DNA from: Brevibacterium oceani
GTDB lineage: Bacteria; Actinomycetota; Actinomycetes; Actinomycetales; Brevibacteriaceae
Length of the DNA stretch: 64,000 nucleotides
Direction: 5' to 3'
Assembly (NCBI RefSeq): GCF_013623835.1
Contig: NZ_JABKDE010000001.1
Coordinates: 372,001 to 436,000 of the forward strand
A program made the position numbers and the translations under genes. Shown here in pieces: positions 59,792 to 64,000 of this stretch. A model generated the notes under the pieces. It worked only from the letters and a program-made list of their open reading frames with translations, was not told where the DNA came from and searched no databases. Each line of letters starts with the position of its first letter. Within the stretch, counting starts at the first letter, position 1.

Positions 59792-61912
59792 ATGCCGTCA
59801 TCAGCGCCAGCAGCTGAAACTTCTCCCCACGCGAACAGTGCGCCTCAGACCTCCGGCTTCCGGTCCGACATCCAGGGACTGCGCGCACTGGCCGTGGGAA
59901 TCGTGCTGCTGTACCACCTGTGGCCGACCACATTCGACGGCGGATTCGTCGGCGTCGACATCTTCTTCGTCATCTCCGGCTTCCTCATCACCAGCCACCT
60001 CATCAAGAAGCCCCCACGCAGCTGGGGTGATATCGCGAACTTCTGGGCCAGACGGATCAAGAGGCTGCTTCCCGCGTCACTGCTCGTCCTGTTCGTCGTC
60101 GGCGTCGCTACCTTCCTCGTCGCACCCCAGTCGATCTGGGCAGACACCGGCCGACAGATCGTCTCCGCAGCGCTGTACGTCGTCAACTGGGACTTCGCGA
60201 TCTCCAGCGTCGACTATCTGGCAGCCGACAATGCACCCTCCCCAGTGCAGCACTTCTGGTCGCTGTCGGTCGAGGAGCAGTTCTACTTCGTCTGGCCGAT
60301 GATCATCGGCCTGGCATTCCTCCTCGGCGCGAAATTCGGCAGATCCAAGCGAATCGTCGGATTCACCGTCCTCGGGGTATTCCTCGCGTCGTTCGTCTTC
60401 TCCGCCTGGTACACGTTCGCAGAACCGGCGATGGCGTACTTCATCACACCGACCCGGATGTGGGAACTGGCATCCGGCGGTCTCATCGCGGTCTTCGTGA
60501 CATTCTTCCGACCCGAGCGCCTGCCGTTCAGCTCGCTGCTCGGGTGGATCGGGCTGGCGGGCATCGTTGTGGGTACGTTCGTCATCCGTTCTGACATGCC
60601 GTTCCCCGGATTCGTGGCTCTCGTGCCGGTGGTGTCAACGGCGCTCGTCATCCTCGCCGACTCTCGCGGACCCAGATCCGTGCTCCCTCTGCTGTCGCTG
60701 CGGCCGATCCGATTCCTCGGCGACATCTCGTATTCCGTCTACCTCTGGCATTGGCCTCTCATCGTCCTCGTGCCGTACCTGTCGGTGAAACTGGGAGGTT
60801 CGGAGACCCTCGGGTTCGTCTCGAAGATCGTCATCATCATCGTCTCGATCCTCGCCGCCTGGGCGTCGACGACCTGGGTGGAGAATCGTTTCCGGAAGAC
60901 CGCGGTCCTCAGCGGTTCAGCGAAGGCGTTCGGCTTCGCTGTCATCACCATGGTCATCGTCAGCGCACTCGGGGTGAGTCAGGTGACCATCGCCAATCGA
61001 ATCGTCGAACAGAACGAGGACAGCCTCCAATCGAAGCTGGCCGATCCGGATTCCTGCCTCGGGGCCGGAATCCTCCTGCCAGGGGCGAAGGACAACCCGA
61101 ACTGCGAGAACATGAACACTCTGCAGATGGAACCCGCAGCAGCGAAGAAGGACAAGTCGAAGGCCTACGCCGACGGGTGCTGGGCGAGTGCACCGTATTC
61201 CAGCAAACCCGAATGCACCTACGGCGACGGTTCGAAGCACATCGCCCTCGTCGGCAACTCCCATGCCGGACACTGGCTGCCGACCTTGGAGAGGCTGGCA
61301 GAGAAGAACGACTGGACGATCACCACGTTCCTGGCATCGAACTGCAGCATCTCGACCCTGCCCCAAGAACTGTCGACTCCGGACGAGACCAAGGGCTGTC
61401 AGGACTACGCGGACTGGGTGGTCGACCGCACCACCGAGGGCGGATTCGATGCAGTGATCACGTCGGAACGCCAATCCACACCGCTGCAGGGCATGGACTG
61501 GGACGAAACCGAACAGAAGGCCCCAGAGGGGCATCGCTCTGTCCTGCAGAGCTGGGTGGATGCGAACCTCGACGTCCTCGTCGTCAGGGACACTCCCTAC
61601 CCCGGAGGCGAGGACATCAACGTGCCCGACTGCGTCGCCAAACATGAGGAGGATCTCGACGCATGCTCGGGCACCCCCGAGTCCTGGCATTGGATGGATC
61701 CCCTGGCCGCATCGGCGAGGACGATGGACTCGGAGCGGATCTCCGTGATGTACCCGCAGGACTGGTTCTGCCCGGACGGCACCTGTGAACCCGTCATCGG
61801 CGGAGTCATCACGTACTTCGACACCGCTCACATCACTGCCACGTATGCGCAGACCCTTGCGCCGCAGTTCGACGCGAGCCTGCGCCGGTCGGGGTTGCAC
61901 ACCTTCGACTGA
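59792..61912 (+). CDS. OafA/YrhL-type acyltransferase fused to SGNH domain
   Basis: A 706-residue membrane protein. An acyltransferase-3 domain (about residues 20-370) has DIQGLRALAVGIVLLYHLWP with catalytic His and GGFVGVDIFFVISGFLIT. About ten helices follow. An extracellular SGNH-type hydrolase fold (about 430-700) has HIALVGNSHAGHWLPTLERL and, near the C-terminus, ITYFDTAHITATYAQ with the Asp-x-x-His pair. It would O-acetylate an extracytoplasmic glycan. It is 104 bp from the GT2 gene, so it may have its own promoter. Confidence 0.9.
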   Translation: MPSSAPAAETSPHANSAPQTSGFRSDIQGLRALAVGIVLLYHLWPTTFDGGFVGVDIFFVISGFLITSHLIKKPPRSWGDIANFWARRIKRLLPASLLVLFVVGVATFLVAPQSIWADTGRQIVSAALYVVNWDFAISSVDYLAADNAPSPVQHFWSLSVEEQFYFVWPMIIGLAFLLGAKFGRSKRIVGFTVLGVFLASFVFSAWYTFAEPAMAYFITPTRMWELASGGLIAVFVTFFRPERLPFSSLLGWIGLAGIVVGTFVIRSDMPFPGFVALVPVVSTALVILADSRGPRSVLPLLSLRPIRFLGDISYSVYLWHWPLIVLVPYLSVKLGGSETLGFVSKIVIIIVSILAAWASTTWVENRFRKTAVLSGSAKAFGFAVITMVIVSALGVSQVTIANRIVEQNEDSLQSKLADPDSCLGAGILLPGAKDNPNCENMNTLQMEPAAAKKDKSKAYADGCWASAPYSSKPECTYGDGSKHIALVGNSHAGHWLPTLERLAEKNDWTITTFLASNCSISTLPQELSTPDETKGCQDYADWVVDRTTEGGFDAVITSERQSTPLQGMDWDETEQKAPEGHRSVLQSWVDANLDVLVVRDTPYPGGEDINVPDCVAKHEEDLDACSGTPESWHWMDPLAASARTMDSERISVMYPQDWFCPDGTCEPVIGGVITYFDTAHITATYAQTLAPQFDASLRRSGLHTFD

Positions 61913-62023
61913 CAGACCAAACCCGTCGGTTCACCGAACTGACAGCGAAGTCCGATACTGTGTGACCCTGATCGGTCCCGACCACCGACTGTTCATTTGA
62001 ACCCTCTGCAAAGGACGACACGA

Positions 62024-64000
62024 GTGACCACTGGACGCAACTCAGCAGATCGATACATCAGCAAGGGACGCGAGCTGATCAAACCCGTGGTCCACGGAGT
62101 CGCCCGACGGGCACTTCCCGTGGTGGAAAGGGCCTCCGGCACGAAATACGTGCGCGAACGTGCCGCTGGAGGCAAAGGCGGCAAGAAGTCGGCCGCCGAG
62201 GCGCAGAAGAACGCAGCCGCAACCGCCCGGGCTTATCGGAAGCTTGCCGTCGGGCTGAGAGGCGGATCTGCCGAAGACATCGATGGCTGGAACGTCGCAC
62301 CGTCGTCGCAGGAGGTCGCTGCCAAGGAACGGCAGCTGGCACGACTCAAGGCGCATTCGACGCTGTCCGAGTCCTTGGCCAAGGGCCAGCCCTTCGGCCC
62401 CTCGAACATCGAGGCTGCGCGAGCGCTCATCGCCGCCGGCTTCCAATCCGAAGTCGTGTCCATCGGACTCAACCTGTGCGCCCAGCCTCACCACGAGGAG
62501 GTCGGCAGAGCACTTCTGGGAATGGCGTACCAGCGTTCCTCTGAGCCTGCCGTGGCCTGGGCGGAATTCGCGCAGGTCGACGATCGGGATCTCATCGTCG
62601 CGGCCGCCGAAGAGTACTACCCCACGGCCATCGACTCCCGGGGACGTGAGGCCCTGCCGCTGCTGGAGCGATCGAACGAGTCCGAAGAGACGCAGCGGTG
62701 GAGCCAGAAAGCCGTGCTGCGCACCGCGGAGTCTGCCTTCTGCATCGATGCCTTCGACCACGTCCGCACCCTTGTCGATTCACGTCTGAAGCAGGACGAC
62801 CTCGACGAGGCGGTGCGCTACGAACTCACCCGCATGCTCGACTGGCTGCCCGGCGGCAAACACCTCGAACCACTTCCCACGAGCGCAGGCACACGCAATT
62901 TCGGCGTGCTCAGCTACGATCAGCCGGGCATCCGCTCCCGCAACATCGGCGACTACATCCAGACGATCGCCTCGATCGGTCACCTCCTCCGCTACGAGAA
63001 CCTCACGTTCTCCGGTGACAAAGGACTGACCACGCTCTTCGCGAAGCTCCGCGGGTCCGTCAAAGAAGAACGGAAGTACCCAGGCCCCGAAGCCGAGCTC
63101 AACCTCGTCGAGGTCTACCGCGACGGCAATGTCTACCAGGAGATCCCCGAAGACACCTGGTACATCGCCTTCGGCTGGTACATGCACGACATCTTCGGAA
63201 AATCATTCAACATTCCGTTCCACCCGAACCTCCGCCCGATCCTGCTGTCGGTCTTCGTTCGATACCCGGAGATGCTCACGCCCGAAGCCATTGCCTACCT
63301 GAAGAAGTACGGTCCTGTCGGTTGCCGCGACTGGCAGTCAGTGGCACTCCTCCGCGCGGTGGGTGTCCCCGCCTTCTTCTCCGGATGTCTGACGACGACC
63401 GTCGATACGCTCTTCGCCACACCTTCGAAGGACCACCGGGCTGGCACTCTTCGAGTCGATTGGATGAAGGACGCCAAGGGGCCTAATAAGAAGCAGACGG
63501 TCACCGCCATCCGAGACAAGTCGTTTCCGGAGAACCTCGAACTCGCTCGCAACTGGGTTGCCGACTATGCGTACAAGTACAAGCAGGTACTCACGTCTCG
63601 TCTGCACGCGAACCTTCCCGCGCGATCGGTCGGCGCGGACGTCGAGTTCGAACCCAAGAACAAGTCCGATTCACGATTCGGCGGGCTGATCGGAATCAAC
63701 GAGGACGAGTTCGATGCCATTCGCAACGGCATCCTCGACAAGCTCTCCGTCCTGCTTCCCCTCATCGGCACGGGAGCGTCAGAAGACGAGATCTACAGCA
63801 AATGGGTCGAGATAACAGCCGACGATATGGCTGTCGCTGACGACTACCTGGCTACCGCACAGCTGCCAGTAGCAGACAGGGCCGCAGTTGCGGCAGCGGT
63901 TCAAGCGGCTGAGAAGCCGGCGCCGGAGAACAACGTCACGGACATCGTCGTGACGGTCGACAAGGGCGAACAAGCCCTGGTCGCGTCTGCGGTCAAGGCC
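62024..64000 (+). CDS. Large polysaccharide pyruvyl transferase-family protein, 3' end outside window
   Basis: An open frame of 659 codons running off the end. The first 280 residues are helical and basic at the start, unlike any family I know. A polysaccharide pyruvyl transferase domain follows at about 295-560: FGVLSYDQPGIRSRNIGDYI, GWYMHDIFGKSFNIPFHP, SRDWQ-like GCRDWQSVALLRAVGVPAFF, and KQVLTSRLHANLPARS. The last residues visible, TDIVVTVDKGEQALVASAVK, look like the start of a further glycosyltransferase family 8 domain (inference). It would add a pyruvate ketal to the wall polymer. GTG start with AAGGA 7 bp upstream. Confidence 0.8.
   Translation, partial: MTTGRNSADRYISKGRELIKPVVHGVARRALPVVERASGTKYVRERAAGGKGGKKSAAEAQKNAAATARAYRKLAVGLRGGSAEDIDGWNVAPSSQEVAAKERQLARLKAHSTLSESLAKGQPFGPSNIEAARALIAAGFQSEVVSIGLNLCAQPHHEEVGRALLGMAYQRSSEPAVAWAEFAQVDDRDLIVAAAEEYYPTAIDSRGREALPLLERSNESEETQRWSQKAVLRTAESAFCIDAFDHVRTLVDSRLKQDDLDEAVRYELTRMLDWLPGGKHLEPLPTSAGTRNFGVLSYDQPGIRSRNIGDYIQTIASIGHLLRYENLTFSGDKGLTTLFAKLRGSVKEERKYPGPEAELNLVEVYRDGNVYQEIPEDTWYIAFGWYMHDIFGKSFNIPFHPNLRPILLSVFVRYPEMLTPEAIAYLKKYGPVGCRDWQSVALLRAVGVPAFFSGCLTTTVDTLFATPSKDHRAGTLRVDWMKDAKGPNKKQTVTAIRDKSFPENLELARNWVADYAYKYKQVLTSRLHANLPARSVGADVEFEPKNKSDSRFGGLIGINEDEFDAIRNGILDKLSVLLPLIGTGASEDEIYSKWVEITADDMAVADDYLATAQLPVADRAAVAAAVQAAEKPAPENNVTDIVVTVDKGEQALVASAVKA

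Overview
The window is high-GC DNA from an actinobacterium. Signs are the strong third-position G/C bias, GTG and TTG starts, many leaderless promoters, the POL-PE-LIG order of LigD, and an LLM monooxygenase/FMN reductase pair of the CE1758/CE1759 type. Brevibacterium (Micrococcales) is my best guess at genus, from gene content and memory, with moderate confidence. I see no tRNA, rRNA, CRISPR array, prophage or intact insertion sequence.

Region 1 (1-29.7 kb) is a mosaic of small regulator-plus-enzyme or regulator-plus-transporter units: a DHA2 exporter, a VOC/WYL divergent pair, an aldo-keto reductase, two tandem MFS transporters (one broken), AraC/TauE, a secreted HNH nuclease, an acyl-CoA ligase, thioesterase, a DJ-1-like protein, a Ca2+/H+ antiporter, DoxX, the LLM/FMN reductase/MarR unit, a MogA-FdhD molybdenum/formate dehydrogenase pair, MerR/SDR, and XRE-cupin/methyltransferase. 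It holds several decaying genes (RDD, MFS, a DUF1453-like/TetR pair truncated at one shared point) and a strikingly frequent 10-mer, GCCGAGGYGG, in coding and non-coding DNA.

Region 2 (29.9-46 kb) lacks that 10-mer. It opens with a run of apparently leaderless genes (MarR, PepSY lipoprotein, a 28-residue membrane peptide, a general stress protein). Next comes an aldehyde dehydrogenase-SDR-FAD reductase-MFS catabolic operon, then a stress and DNA-repair block: GAF-ANTAR regulator, a transposase-derived protein that lost its catalytic residues, a ku-ChaB-SDR operon, a phospholipase D/cardiolipin synthase gene interrupted by one in-frame TGA, and LigD. Ku and LigD together give a complete bacterial end-joining system.

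Region 3 (48-56 kb) carries housekeeping and ion genes: an FMN-binding glutamate synthase-like protein, Ohr, TrkH-TrkA potassium uptake, a GDPD-RibD_C-flavin reductase operon and CorA.

Region 4 (56.1-64 kb) is a cell-wall glycopolymer cluster on the + strand: CDP-glycerol glycerophosphotransferase-like protein, TagD, a CDP-alcohol phosphotransferase with an altered active-site motif, a GT2 glycosyltransferase, an acyltransferase-SGNH fusion and a large polysaccharide pyruvyl transferase that runs off the end. Together they suggest a teichoic acid decorated with acyl and pyruvate groups.
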